This document shows, piece by piece, positions 25,626 through 34,931 of a DNA stretch of 64,000 nucleotides (within the stretch, counting starts at the first letter, position 1; the number at the start of each line of letters is the position of its first letter). The position numbers were made by a program, and so were the translations under genes. The notes below the pieces were generated by a model, which was given only the letters and a program-made list of their open reading frames with translations, did not search any database and was not told where the DNA came from. The stretch comes from Bosea sp. AS-1 (GTDB taxonomy: Bacteria > Pseudomonadota > Alphaproteobacteria > Rhizobiales > Beijerinckiaceae): the NCBI RefSeq assembly GCF_002220095.1, contig NZ_CP022372.1:4498501-4562500 (forward strand), given 5' to 3'.

Positions 25626-25722
25626 GTCCCGTTTCCTCCGGGTATTCAGGCAATAGCTCTCCTCTCCGTCACGGCGGAGGCCGTGAGCGGCTGGGACGAG
25701 CCGTGGTGGATTCAGTCGAGCG

Positions 25723-26844
25723 TCAGCGTTCGGCGAGAATGCGTGCGTTCGATCTCAGCGATTTCTCGGACACGCGAATCCCCAGGCCGGGGCCGTCGGG
25801 GACGACCACCGCGCCGTCGCGGTTCACGATCTTCTCCTCCAGCACGTCCTCGGTCAGCACGTGATGAGGCATGTAGAATTCGCAGCCGAGCGAGATGCCC
25901 GGCGTCGCGGCGATGAACTGCGTGCCAGCGGCGAGCGCGATGCCGCCCTCGTAAAGCGTGCCGCCATAGCCGGGCAGGCTCGCGAGATCGGCCAGCGCCA
26001 TCAGCGCCTGCGCGTTGAGCATTCCGCCTGATTTCATGAGCTTGACCGAGATCGCATCGGCCGCCTGCAGCCTGATGATCTCCTGCAGGTCGCGGGCGTC
26101 GAAGCAGCTCTCGTCGGCAAGGATCGGCGTGTCGAGATCCGCCGCGAAGGAGGCCATCGCCGTCAGGCAATCCCGCGGCACCGGCTGCTCAATGAAGGTC
26201 GGCTTGAACTGGTCGACGTCGCGCAGCTTCTTGATCGCGCCGAACGGCTGGAGCGCCTGATTGTAGTCGACGCGGAGGTCGATCGTATCGCCGAAGGCGT
26301 TCCGCATGGCTTCGAGATGAGCCACATCCTCCTCATGGCTCTTCACCCCGGTCTTGACCTTGAAGATGCGGTTGCCCTTCGGAACCATCTCCTCCATGCG
26401 GCGCATGTCGGCGTCGAAATCCGGGTCCGCGATCGAGAAGGACAGCGGGATGGTGTCGCGAACGCGTCCGCCCAGCAGGGTGGCGATCGAGAGGCCCGAC
26501 GACTGGCCCAGGATGTCGAACATCGCGGTCTCGACGGCGAGCTTGGCTTCACCATGGCCGACGAGCGCCTTCTTCATCTGCAGGGTCAGCGCACGGATGC
26601 GATCCACCCGCGCGCCCATGACGAGCGGACGCAGGTAGATGTCGAGGGCTGCGACCGCGGCCTCGGCCGTGCCGGTAAACACCTCCCAGGGCGCAGCCTC
26701 CCCCCAGCCGACGATGCCGGATGATGAGGTCAACTCGACCAGGACGCGCTTGACCGTCCCCTTGACGTCGCCGACGCCCTGTTGCCGCTGCATCTTGATC
26801 GGACTTTCGATCAGGAAGATGCGCAGGTTTGTGATGGTTTCCAT
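25723..26844 (-). CDS. Enolase-superfamily enzyme, muconate-lactonizing-enzyme subgroup
   Basis: The 373-residue product has all residues of the MLE subgroup active site: the KxK motif K162 and K164 (FKVKTG), metal ligands D193 (RVDYNQ), E219 (FIEQP) and D244 (ILADE), and the opposing lysine K268 (AISVKLMKSGG). Members racemise or epimerise amino-acid derivatives, cycloisomerise muconates, or make o-succinylbenzoate. Next to an amino-acid importer and a DadA-like dehydrogenase, a racemase or epimerase of an amino-acid-like substrate is the best guess. Confidence 0.92.
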   Translation of the reverse strand: METITNLRIFLIESPIKMQRQQGVGDVKGTVKRVLVELTSSSGIVGWGEAAPWEVFTGTAEAAVAALDIYLRPLVMGARVDRIRALTLQMKKALVGHGEAKLAVETAMFDILGQSSGLSIATLLGGRVRDTIPLSFSIADPDFDADMRRMEEMVPKGNRIFKVKTGVKSHEEDVAHLEAMRNAFGDTIDLRVDYNQALQPFGAIKKLRDVDQFKPTFIEQPVPRDCLTAMASFAADLDTPILADESCFDARDLQEIIRLQAADAISVKLMKSGGMLNAQALMALADLASLPGYGGTLYEGGIALAAGTQFIAATPGISLGCEFYMPHHVLTEDVLEEKIVNRDGAVVVPDGPGLGIRVSEKSLRSNARILAER

Positions 26845-26867
26845 CGTCTCGAGCTCTTCTGTGTGGC

Positions 26868-27644
26868 CTATTGCGGCGTCACTCTGTGGAAATGGCTGAG
26901 GAAGGTTCTGGTCGCGTCCACGCGGGGGGTGTCGATCACCTCGCGGGCCGGCCCCTCCTCTACGACGTAGCCGTCGCGCATGAAGACCACGCGGTCTGCG
27001 ACATCGCGCGCGAAGGGGATTTCATGGGTAACGATGACCATCGTCATGCCATCCGCGGCAAGCTTTTGGATCGCCTGCAGGACTTCGCCCACCAGTTCGG
27101 GATCAAGCGCCGAGGTCGCCTCGTCGAACAGCATGACCTCCGGTTCCATCGCCAGTGCGCGGGCGATCGCCACGCGCTGCTTCTGGCCGCCCGACAAGGT
27201 GTCGGGCATCTGCGAAGCCCGATCCGCCAGCCCGACCTTTTCGAGCTGAGCCATGGCCTGCTCGATCGCCGTCTTGCGATCGAGGCCTTTCACATGGATC
27301 GGCGCCTCGATGACGTTGCCCAGAACGGACATGTGCGGAAACAGGTTGAAGCTCTGGAACACCATCCCGGTGCGGGAGCGGAACGCCGCCAGCGGCTTCG
27401 CCTTCGGCTGCTCCATGGACTGTCCGAACCGGAAGGTGGTCTCGCCGACGCGGATGGTCCCGTCATCCGGCTGCACGAGCAGGTTCATGCACCGTAACAG
27501 CGTGGACTTGCCGGAGCCCGACGGCCCGAGCAAGGCGACGACGCCGCCTTGCTCGACCTGAAGATTGATGTCCTTGAGGACTTCGAGCTGGCCGAAGCGC
27601 TTCCGCAGCCGCGCGACCTCGATCATCGGTACTTTCGCCGTCAT
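26868..27644 (-). CDS. Amino-acid ABC transporter ATP-binding protein (HisP/GlnQ type)
   Basis: The 258-residue ATPase has Walker A LGPSGSGKSTLLRC, the Q-loop MVFQSFNLFPHMS, signature TLSGGQKQRVAIARAL, Walker B MLFDEATSALDPELV and the VTHEIPFARDVADRVVFMRDG region characteristic of polar amino-acid importers. Its start overlaps the permease stop by ATGA. It is one part of a three-gene importer. Confidence 0.96.
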   Translation of the reverse strand: MTAKVPMIEVARLRKRFGQLEVLKDINLQVEQGGVVALLGPSGSGKSTLLRCMNLLVQPDDGTIRVGETTFRFGQSMEQPKAKPLAAFRSRTGMVFQSFNLFPHMSVLGNVIEAPIHVKGLDRKTAIEQAMAQLEKVGLADRASQMPDTLSGGQKQRVAIARALAMEPEVMLFDEATSALDPELVGEVLQAIQKLAADGMTMVIVTHEIPFARDVADRVVFMRDGYVVEEGPAREVIDTPRVDATRTFLSHFHRVTPQ

Positions 27645-28309
27645 CGGGCAGCTCCCAGGCGGCGTTCACGGCTGCGCACATAGAGCGTCAGCGGGAAGAG
27701 GATCATGAAATAGGCGACGGCCACTGCCGTGTAGGTTTCCAGCGGTCGGAAGCTGTCATGCGCGGCGATCTGCCCCTGGTAGACGAGATCAGGAACGGCC
27801 AGGACGGACACGAGCGAGGTGTTCTTGAACTGGAGGATCGACTGGTTCATCAGCGCCGGCAGCATCCGGCGCAGTGCCTGTGGCAGGATGATGCGACGCA
27901 TTGCGAGGCCAGGTGTCATGCCCAGCGCCGAAGCCGCTTCAGACTGACCGGCGTCGATCGAAACGATGCCACCGCGGATGATCTCGGCGTAGAACGAGCC
28001 GCCATAGCAGGACAAGGCGAGAAGAGAGGCTGTGATCGGCGTCATTTCGATGCCCGCGATCATCGGCAGCGCGTAGTAGCACCAGATCAGTTGCACCAGC
28101 ACGGGCGTGCAGCGAAAGATCTCGATGAAGCCAAGCGCGATCCCGCGCAGGATCTTGAAACGCGACAGCAGGCAGATCGCCGCGGTCATACCGATGGTCA
28201 GGCCGCCGATGACGGTCGCGGCCGTGAAGGCCACAGTCACGCCCAGCCCCTGCAGGAGCAACCATCGGTAGCCCCACAGGATCGAAAAATCCCACTCATA
28301 CATGGTCAT
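27641..28309 (-). CDS. Amino-acid ABC transporter permease (HisMQ family)
   Basis: The start at 28309 (MTMYEWDFSILWGYRWLL) gives 222 residues; the frame reaching 28357 lies mostly in the preceding gap. It has about five hydrophobic segments and the polar-amino-acid permease signature: GFIEIFRCTPVLVQLIW, YGGSFYAEIIRGGIVSIDAGQSEAASALGMT, and RIILPQALRRMLPALMNQ. Only one permease gene is present, so it probably works as a homodimer. Confidence 0.93.
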   Translation of the reverse strand: MTMYEWDFSILWGYRWLLLQGLGVTVAFTAATVIGGLTIGMTAAICLLSRFKILRGIALGFIEIFRCTPVLVQLIWCYYALPMIAGIEMTPITASLLALSCYGGSFYAEIIRGGIVSIDAGQSEAASALGMTPGLAMRRIILPQALRRMLPALMNQSILQFKNTSLVSVLAVPDLVYQGQIAAHDSFRPLETYTAVAVAYFMILFPLTLYVRSRERRLGAAR

Positions 28310-28366
28310 GAATTCCCGTGATCGAAATCGGGCGTGGAGGGGCGGAAGCCCCGCCATACCAGATGA

Positions 28367-29200
28367 TCAGATTTCGAAACCGGGAGGAAAGTCGCTTTCC
28401 TTGACGCCGACAAGCTCCATGTTCTTGACGATGGCGTTCTTGACGAAGCCGCTGTCGCGTTGCTTGCTGATCCAGCCATCGACGAATTCGCGCCAGGATT
28501 GATCGGCCTCGCGCCGAAAGCCCGCATTCGACGTCGTGAAGTCGGGAGGCGTCGGCATCACAATGTCACCGAGCGCAGCATTCTTGGCACGCAGCGAGAG
28601 CGACAGGATCAGCACCAGGCACTGGGCATCGACGCGCCCCGCCTGCAAGGCTGCCGTTGCGTCACTCGCCGTCTTCAGGCGCGAGATCTGCGCTTGCGGT
28701 GCAAGCCGCGTGACGGCCGCATCATGAGACGAGCCCGCATCGACGGCAATGCGCATCTCAGGCTTGTTGAAGTCGCTCCAGCTCTTCGCGCCGAGCCCCT
28801 TCTTGGTGACCATCGTGAAGGCGTTCTTGAAGACCGGACCCGAGAAGTCGATGACCTTCTGCCGTTCCGGCGTGGGATTGAGGCCGAAGAAGACATCGAT
28901 TTTGTCGGCCTGGAGATCCAGCACCGAATTGCCCCAGGTCGTTTCCAGGATCGACAGCTTGACCCCGAGATCGTCCGCCAGCTTCTGGCAGATGTCGACG
29001 TAGAAGCCGCGCCAGCTGCCGTCCGTCACCATCTTCTGGTAATAGGGAGCGCCATCGGCGACGGCGGCGATGCGCAAGGTGCCGGAGGCTTTCACTCGCT
29101 CCAGCGAACTGGCGGCGAGAGCGCTCTTGCCGGTGTAAAGGCCTGCCGCCGCGGCAATCCCGCCCAAGCCCATCAGCTTGTTGAATTCGCGCCTGTCCAT
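28367..29200 (-). CDS. Amino-acid ABC transporter substrate-binding protein (family 3)
   Basis: The 277-residue periplasmic protein begins MDRREFNKLMGLGGIAAAAGL, a twin-arginine-like signal. The mature part has the family-3 pattern LRIAAVADGAPYYQ, GFYVDICQKLADDLGVKLSI, DVFFGLNPTPERQKVIDFSGPVF and the C-terminal WREFVDGWISKQRDSGFV. It heads the leftward importer-enzyme operon, divergent from the LysR gene, and defines the operon's substrate as amino-acid-like. Confidence 0.93.
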   Translation of the reverse strand: MDRREFNKLMGLGGIAAAAGLYTGKSALAASSLERVKASGTLRIAAVADGAPYYQKMVTDGSWRGFYVDICQKLADDLGVKLSILETTWGNSVLDLQADKIDVFFGLNPTPERQKVIDFSGPVFKNAFTMVTKKGLGAKSWSDFNKPEMRIAVDAGSSHDAAVTRLAPQAQISRLKTASDATAALQAGRVDAQCLVLILSLSLRAKNAALGDIVMPTPPDFTTSNAGFRREADQSWREFVDGWISKQRDSGFVKNAIVKNMELVGVKESDFPPGFEI

Positions 29201-29371
29201 ACTCTTCCCCTCTCCGGTTCGATTGCGGCTTCGGTTCTGTACGCCTGAGCAGGTGACTGTCCCCCTCGGATCAGTCGCTCATGGTCCATTTTATGAGCCG
29301 GCCGAGAGAGTTTGGATGAGCCCAGGGCGAAACAAAAACGTTGAAAACTTCGTCTAAGATGACTTTTAATC

Positions 29372-30301
29372 ATGATAACTGCCGGGGTTCTCATGAGACG
29401 CTATCTGCCGTCGCTATCTGCCTTGCACGCTTTCGAGGCCGCAGCGCGGTTCATGAATTTCACGAAGGCGGCCGAAGATCTCGGCCTGACACAGAGTGGC
29501 ATCAGCCGGCAGATTCATAATCTGGAAAAATTTCTCGGCGTTCCTCTCTTTCACCGATCAGGCCCCCGTCTCGTCCTGACGGAGGTGGGCGCAAACTACT
29601 ATCGCGAACTCGCGCTGACACTCGACAAGCTCCAGGAGATCACCATCGACGCCGTCCGTGGGCGCTCGGTAGACAGCTCCCTGATGATCGGCACCCATCC
29701 GACCTTGGGCGCGCGCTGGCTGCCCCGGCGGATCGAGACATTCATCCGCGCGCATCCGGATATCCCGGTCGAGGTCACGCTGGTGCCTGCCGATCTCAAC
29801 TTCGAGACCACGCGCCTGGATGTCGCCATTCTGCGAGGGGGTGGAACCTGGCTGAATGCCAGGGCAGTCGAATTGTTCGCCGAAGAGATCGCCGTCGTGG
29901 CCTCGCCAAAGCTGATCCCGCTCGGCACGACGCTGGAAAACAAGGACTTTGCCAACTTCCCGCTGCTTCAGAATGCAAGCCGTCCGAGCATATGGCTGCA
30001 TTGGCTGCGCCTGTCGGGCCTCACCTATCAAGGGCGCATTCAAGGGACGCGTTTCGCCCATACCGAGATGCTGATCAATGCCGCGCTCCAAGGCATCGGT
30101 ATCGCCATTGTTCCGACCTGCTACATCGAAGCGGAGCTTGCTTTCAACGAACTCCATATGCCGTTCGGGCCGCCAATCTTGTCCGGGGACTCTTATTTCG
30201 CGGTCCATCCTGAGCGAAAAGCACAGCTGCAAAGCGTCATGGCTTTCCGTGAATGGGCGATGCGAGAGACGCGAAGCTATCGAAGGCCGAAGACGCAATA
30301 G
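29372..30301 (+). CDS. LysR-family regulator, GcvA-like
   Basis: The 309-residue product has the GcvA-type opening RRYLPSLSALHAFEAAARFMNFTKAAEDLGLTQSGISRQIHNLEKFLG (helix-turn-helix about residues 28-55) and a periplasmic-binding-like effector domain. ATG at 29393 is an alternative start only seven residues in. It is divergent from the importer operon with a 171-bp control region, the usual arrangement for a LysR activator responding to the operon's substrate. It ends about 100 bp from the convergent hydantoinase B gene. Confidence 0.93.
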   Translation: MITAGVLMRRYLPSLSALHAFEAAARFMNFTKAAEDLGLTQSGISRQIHNLEKFLGVPLFHRSGPRLVLTEVGANYYRELALTLDKLQEITIDAVRGRSVDSSLMIGTHPTLGARWLPRRIETFIRAHPDIPVEVTLVPADLNFETTRLDVAILRGGGTWLNARAVELFAEEIAVVASPKLIPLGTTLENKDFANFPLLQNASRPSIWLHWLRLSGLTYQGRIQGTRFAHTEMLINAALQGIGIAIVPTCYIEAELAFNELHMPFGPPILSGDSYFAVHPERKAQLQSVMAFREWAMRETRSYRRPKTQ

Positions 30302-30404
30302 CGCGTCAATCACCCATCGCGCAGCGCGCCGTTGGTTCCGGTCAATGCTGTAGGCAATCGGCGCACGCGCGCCTGCGCGACAGGCTTCGCTTATGGTCGC
30401 CGCC

Positions 30405-32009
30405 TCAGCAACGTTCCTCCGCCCGATCTCGCGCCTGCAGTTCCGCACTTCGTTCGGCAGCCGGCCCGTAGCCACCAGCACCGGGCGTGATGATCTCGAC
30501 GATCTGACCCTTTTCCAGCGCGCCGTCACCCTTGAAGAAGGGTAAGACGCCCTCGCTGAAGACGAAGGAGCCACCCTGCCCCTCGCCGCCGCCGGCGAGC
30601 CCCCAGGGCCGCGAGGTCAGGCGCGAATTGTCGACGTTCAGCCGGCACGGCGCCTCTGCCCGGTAGACGCGGCGCAGACCCATCCCACCGCGCTGGCGGC
30701 CATCGCCGCCGGAGCCATCGACCAGCTCGTAGCGCAGCAGGGTCAGCGGATATTCGAGCTCCAGCGCCTCGACCGGCAGGTTCGAGGTGTTGGTCATATG
30801 GACATGGACACCGTGGAGCCCGTCCTTGTTGGCGCGGGCACCGGAACCACCGCCGATCGTCTCCAGATAGACCCAGAGCTCGCCACTGCCGGGCTGCTCG
30901 CCGGCGAAGGTGGCCGAGGCGACCGCGCCCGAACAGGCTGCGATGACGCGGTCCGGCACCGCCTGCGCGAGCGCGCCATGGATCAGGTCGACGACGCGCT
31001 GGCAGGCGGCGATGCGGCCGTTGACGGCGGCCGGATGCACGCAGTTCAGCACCGTGCCTTCGGTCGCGGTGACGGTGAGCGGGCGCGCGAGCCCGGCATT
31101 GGGCGGTATGGTCGGGTCGGCCACGGTCTTGACCGCGTAATACACGGTCGAGAGCAGCGCGGTGTAGACCATGTTGAAGCCGGCCCGCATCTGCGGCGGC
31201 GAGTCGAAGGCGAGCGTCATCTCCTCGCCCGCGACGGTGATCGCGACCGAGAAGGTCAGCGGCTCGTCGATTTCGGGATTGTCGAAGGAATCCGAGAAGC
31301 GATAGGTGCCATCGGGAATCGAGGCGATGCCGGCGCGCATCTTGCGCTCGGCATAGTCCTGCAAGGCCTTGCCGGCGGCGAGTACCGTATCGCGGCCATA
31401 TTTGTCGCAGAGCGCGCGCAGGCGCTCGACGCCGAGGCGGTTCGCTGCCATCTGGGCGCGCAAATCCGAGAGGCGCTCGCGCGGGACCTGGCAGTTGAGC
31501 AGGATCAACTCCTGCACGTCCTTCATCAGCACGCCGCCGTCATAAAGGCGGATCGGCGGGATGCGCAGGCCTTCCTGATAGATATGGGCGTGGCCGCGAT
31601 CGGCGAAATCCGAATGGTGGGCCGTGTTCACCGCCCAGGCGATCATCACGCCTTCGTGGAAGACCGGCTCGGCCAGCACGATATCCGGCAGGTGCGTGCC
31701 ACCGCCCTCATAGGCGTCGTTGCCGATGAAGACGTCGCCCGGTTTCATATCCGCGACGGAGTGGCGCTTCAGGATATGCGGAATGATGCCGATGAAGGAG
31801 CCGAGATGCATCGGGATATGCTCGGCCTGGCAAAGCGTCTGGCCCTCGACGTCGAAGAGCGCGGTCGAGCAGTCGCGACGCTCCTTGATGTTGGTCGAGT
31901 AGCTCGCCTTGACCAGGGCCTCGCCCATCTCCTCGGCGATCGAGGCAAAGGAGGAGCCGATGACCTCGACGGTGATCGGGTCGACGCTGACGGATGCGGA
32001 AGCGGTCAT
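30405..32009 (-). CDS. Hydantoinase B / 5-oxoprolinase beta-type subunit
   Basis: The start at 32009 overlaps the A-subunit stop (TGATG), giving 534 residues. The sequence is a HyuB/acetophenone-carboxylase beta type: PITVEVIGSSFASIAEEMGEAL, KERRDCSTALFD, DVFIGNDAYEGGGTHLPDI, NTAHHSDFADRGH, and GSGGDGRQRGGMGLRR near the C-terminus. With HyuA it would open or cleave a cyclic amide such as a 5-oxoproline or hydantoin derivative in an ATP-dependent way. It is the last gene of the leftward frlB-like operon. Confidence 0.94.
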   Translation of the reverse strand: MTASASVSVDPITVEVIGSSFASIAEEMGEALVKASYSTNIKERRDCSTALFDVEGQTLCQAEHIPMHLGSFIGIIPHILKRHSVADMKPGDVFIGNDAYEGGGTHLPDIVLAEPVFHEGVMIAWAVNTAHHSDFADRGHAHIYQEGLRIPPIRLYDGGVLMKDVQELILLNCQVPRERLSDLRAQMAANRLGVERLRALCDKYGRDTVLAAGKALQDYAERKMRAGIASIPDGTYRFSDSFDNPEIDEPLTFSVAITVAGEEMTLAFDSPPQMRAGFNMVYTALLSTVYYAVKTVADPTIPPNAGLARPLTVTATEGTVLNCVHPAAVNGRIAACQRVVDLIHGALAQAVPDRVIAACSGAVASATFAGEQPGSGELWVYLETIGGGSGARANKDGLHGVHVHMTNTSNLPVEALELEYPLTLLRYELVDGSGGDGRQRGGMGLRRVYRAEAPCRLNVDNSRLTSRPWGLAGGGEGQGGSFVFSEGVLPFFKGDGALEKGQIVEIITPGAGGYGPAAERSAELQARDRAEERC

Positions 32010-34060
32010 CACGGCATCTCCAGGATCAGGTTGAGATAGGGCTCGACCGTCGCGGTCATGCCGGGCAGCAGCACGGTGGTCGAATCCATCTGCTCGACGA
32101 TGGCCGGGCCAGCGAAGCGGTTGCCGGATCTGAGCTTGTCGCGATCATAGATCGGGCAGGCGACGAATCCGCCGGCCTCGGGGAACCAGACCTCGCGGCT
32201 GCCAACGATGGCGTGCGAGGCATCCGGCCCGGCATCGGGCTCCGGCCGGAAGGCGGCCTTGGGTACAAGCCCGACCGCCTCGACGCGATAGGTCACGAGC
32301 TGGACCGCCTCGCCCTCGGCGACGAAGCCGTAGAGCCGCTTGTGGGCGGCGGCGAAGCCTTCGGCGAGCGCGGCGATGGTCGCGGGCGTGATCGGCCCGT
32401 CCGGCACGTCGATAGCGAGCTCGTAGTTCTGGCCGTGATAGCGCAGATCGGCGGTGCGCTTGAGCCGGCGATCGGCCGAAGCGACGCCCTCCTCCGCGAA
32501 CCAGTGATCCGCCTGTTCCTGCAGGGCGACGAAGATCTCGGCCATGTCGGGCACCAGCGCATCGGAGAGCGTCGCCAGTCGCGTGGTGGCGAAATTGGCG
32601 CGCAGGTCGGTGAGCAGCAGGCCGAGCGCGCAGCCGATACCGGGATTGCGGGGGACGACGATGCGCTTCATGTCGAGCTCGCGCGCGAGCCGCGCGGCAT
32701 GCAATGGCCCTGCCCCGCCGAAAGCGACCAGCGCGTAGTCGCGCGGATCATGCCCGCGCTGGACGCTGATGACGCGGATCGCCTTGGCCATATTGGCGGT
32801 CACGACCGAGATGATGCCCTGCGCGGTCGCCATCAGATCGAGGCCGAGTTCGTCGGCCAGCCGGCCGATCGCCTGTTTCGACAGGCTCTGGTCGATCGGC
32901 ATGCGGCCGCCGAGCAGATGCGTCGGGTTCAGGGTCTGCAGCACGACATTGGCGTCGGTGACGGCGGGCTCGGTCGCGCCGCGCCCATAGCAGACCGGGC
33001 CGGGATCGGCGCCGGCCGAGCGTGGCCCGACCTTGAGCAGGCCGCCGGAATCGATCGCGGCGAGCGAGCCGCCACCGGCACCGACCGTGTGGATGTCGAG
33101 CATCGGCGCCTTGATCGGGTAGCCGTGGACATTGGCCTCCGAGGCGAGCTTGGCCTCGCCGTCGTCGAGCAGGGCGACGTCCGAGGAGGTGCCTCCCATG
33201 TCAAAGGTGATGAGGTTCGGGATACCGATCATGGCACCGATCGCCTGCGCCGCGACGACGCCGGTCGAGGGACCGGAAAGCACCGTGCGCACCGGCAGGC
33301 GAGCCGCCATGTCGAAGCCGATGACCCCGCCATTGGACTGCGTCAGATGCGGCGTCGCCTTGAGGCCCAGTTCCTTCAAACGGTCAGCGAGGCGGCGGAT
33401 ATAGCCCTGCATGACCGGGCCGAGATAGGCGTTGACCACCGTGGTCGAGATGCGCTCGTACTCGCGGAACTCGGGCGCGACCTCATGCGAGGCGCAGATG
33501 AAGGCCTCGGGAAACTCCTCGGCCACGATGCGCTTGGCCGCTTCCTCGTGCTCCGGCCGGACGAAGCCATAGAGAAAGCCGATGGCGACCGCCTTGACGC
33601 CCTCGGCCTTCAACGCCCGCGCCGCCTGCCGCACTGCACCTTCGTCCAGCGGCGTCTCGACCGCGCCGTCATGGCGGACACGCTCGGCGACGCCGAAGCG
33701 CAGGTCGCGAGTGACCAGCGGCGGCGCCTTGTCGGCCTGGAGATCGTAGAGATCGGGCCGCTTCTGCCGGCCGATCTCGATCAGATCGCGGAAACCCTCG
33801 GTGGTGACGAGGCCCGTCTTCACGCCGCGATGCTGGATCAGGGCGTTGGTACCGACCGTGGTGCCATGACCGAAATAGGCAATGTCCGCCGGGCTGGCGC
33901 CGACGCGCTCGACGCCTTCCTGCGTGCCGCGCGCGATGGCGCGGGAGGGGTCGTCAGGCGTCGAGGGCACCTTCCAGACCGCGACCATGCCGGTCGCATC
34001 GTCGAACAGGCAGACATCGGTGAATGTGCCCCCGGAATCGATCCCGATCCGCCACGCCAT
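32009..34060 (-). CDS. Hydantoinase A / 5-oxoprolinase alpha-type subunit
   Basis: The 683-residue product begins WRIGIDSGGTFTDVCLFD, the phosphate-binding block of the acetate-kinase-fold A subunit. GHGTTVGTNALIQ, ITFDMGGTSSDVAL (second nucleotide-binding block) and GGGSLAAIDSGG follow, as expected for HyuA/AcxA proteins. It phosphorylates and activates the lactam, while the B subunit completes hydrolysis. It lies 15 nt after the sugar-kinase gene and overlaps the B gene, so all four genes of the operon are tightly linked. Confidence 0.95.
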   Translation of the reverse strand: MAWRIGIDSGGTFTDVCLFDDATGMVAVWKVPSTPDDPSRAIARGTQEGVERVGASPADIAYFGHGTTVGTNALIQHRGVKTGLVTTEGFRDLIEIGRQKRPDLYDLQADKAPPLVTRDLRFGVAERVRHDGAVETPLDEGAVRQAARALKAEGVKAVAIGFLYGFVRPEHEEAAKRIVAEEFPEAFICASHEVAPEFREYERISTTVVNAYLGPVMQGYIRRLADRLKELGLKATPHLTQSNGGVIGFDMAARLPVRTVLSGPSTGVVAAQAIGAMIGIPNLITFDMGGTSSDVALLDDGEAKLASEANVHGYPIKAPMLDIHTVGAGGGSLAAIDSGGLLKVGPRSAGADPGPVCYGRGATEPAVTDANVVLQTLNPTHLLGGRMPIDQSLSKQAIGRLADELGLDLMATAQGIISVVTANMAKAIRVISVQRGHDPRDYALVAFGGAGPLHAARLARELDMKRIVVPRNPGIGCALGLLLTDLRANFATTRLATLSDALVPDMAEIFVALQEQADHWFAEEGVASADRRLKRTADLRYHGQNYELAIDVPDGPITPATIAALAEGFAAAHKRLYGFVAEGEAVQLVTYRVEAVGLVPKAAFRPEPDAGPDASHAIVGSREVWFPEAGGFVACPIYDRDKLRSGNRFAGPAIVEQMDSTTVLLPGMTATVEPYLNLILEMP

Positions 34061-34075
34061 TTCCGCCTTCCTCCC

Positions 34076-34912
34076 TTACAGCACCGCCGTCTCGGTCTGC
34101 GTCCACGTCACACCGTGGCCGAAGCCGCCCTGATAGCCGCAGACCCGAGCCGCCTGTTTGGCCCCAGCCGCCAGGGCGGCGGCGATGCCGGCTCCATCCA
34201 GTATCGCCAGCAGGCAGGCGGCGATGAAACCGTCACCGGCGCCGAGCGTATCCACCACGGATGCAGGGCTGGCCGCCTGCTCATGGAAGCGTCCCCCAAC
34301 GAGTGCCACCGCGCCCTTCGCGCCGCGCGTCGCCACCACCATTCCGGCACCCCAGCCGACGCAGCGTTCCAGCAGGACGCGGCATTCGGTGTCAGAGGCG
34401 GAGGGGTGCGACAGGAAGGCGATATCGACGGCCGGCAGTGTCGCGGCGAGGTTCTCGTCGGTCCAGCGCTCCGAGAAATCATATGACAGACGCCTGGCTG
34501 CGCCACGTATGACCGGTAGCGCCGCTCCGAGTTCACTGTAGATGCTGGAATGGACGAGATCGAAGCCGGCGACATAGGCGAGATCGTCCCGGTCGAACGG
34601 TCCCCATTCACCGCGCACGCCAGGCTCAGAGCGCAGGAAGCGCCGGTCCCGCCCATCATGGCCGATGAAGGCGCGGGCATTGGGGCCCGGCCTGATCCGG
34701 CAGCGGGCGATGTCGACGCCCTCCTGCGTCAGTGCCTCGACGATGAGCGTTCCAGCCTCGTCCGAGCCGAGGCAGCCGAGATAGCCCGTCTCCGCTCCCA
34801 GCCGCTTGGCCTGCACCGCGACATTGACCGCATTGCCGCCGGGGAACTGGAGGCCGCGATCGACATAGGTGTCGACGGTGTTGTCACCCAGTCCCAGAAG
34901 CCTCTGCGCCAT
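34076..34912 (-). CDS. PfkB-family sugar kinase, fructoselysine 6-kinase (FrlD)-like
   Basis: The 278-residue kinase has the ribokinase/PfkB marks FPGGNAVNVAVQAKRLGA near residue 24 and the C-terminal DTLGAGDGFIAACLLA with the catalytic aspartate. Its opening LGDNTVDTYVDRG and size are close to FrlD, which phosphorylates fructoselysine at C6. It lies 19 nt after the SIS-domain deglycase gene, the same pairing as frlB-frlD, so an Amadori compound is the likely substrate class. Confidence 0.88.
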   Translation of the reverse strand: MAQRLLGLGDNTVDTYVDRGLQFPGGNAVNVAVQAKRLGAETGYLGCLGSDEAGTLIVEALTQEGVDIARCRIRPGPNARAFIGHDGRDRRFLRSEPGVRGEWGPFDRDDLAYVAGFDLVHSSIYSELGAALPVIRGAARRLSYDFSERWTDENLAATLPAVDIAFLSHPSASDTECRVLLERCVGWGAGMVVATRGAKGAVALVGGRFHEQAASPASVVDTLGAGDGFIAACLLAILDGAGIAAALAAGAKQAARVCGYQGGFGHGVTWTQTETAVL

Positions 34913-34931
34913 CGCGGCTACTCCCCCCGGA

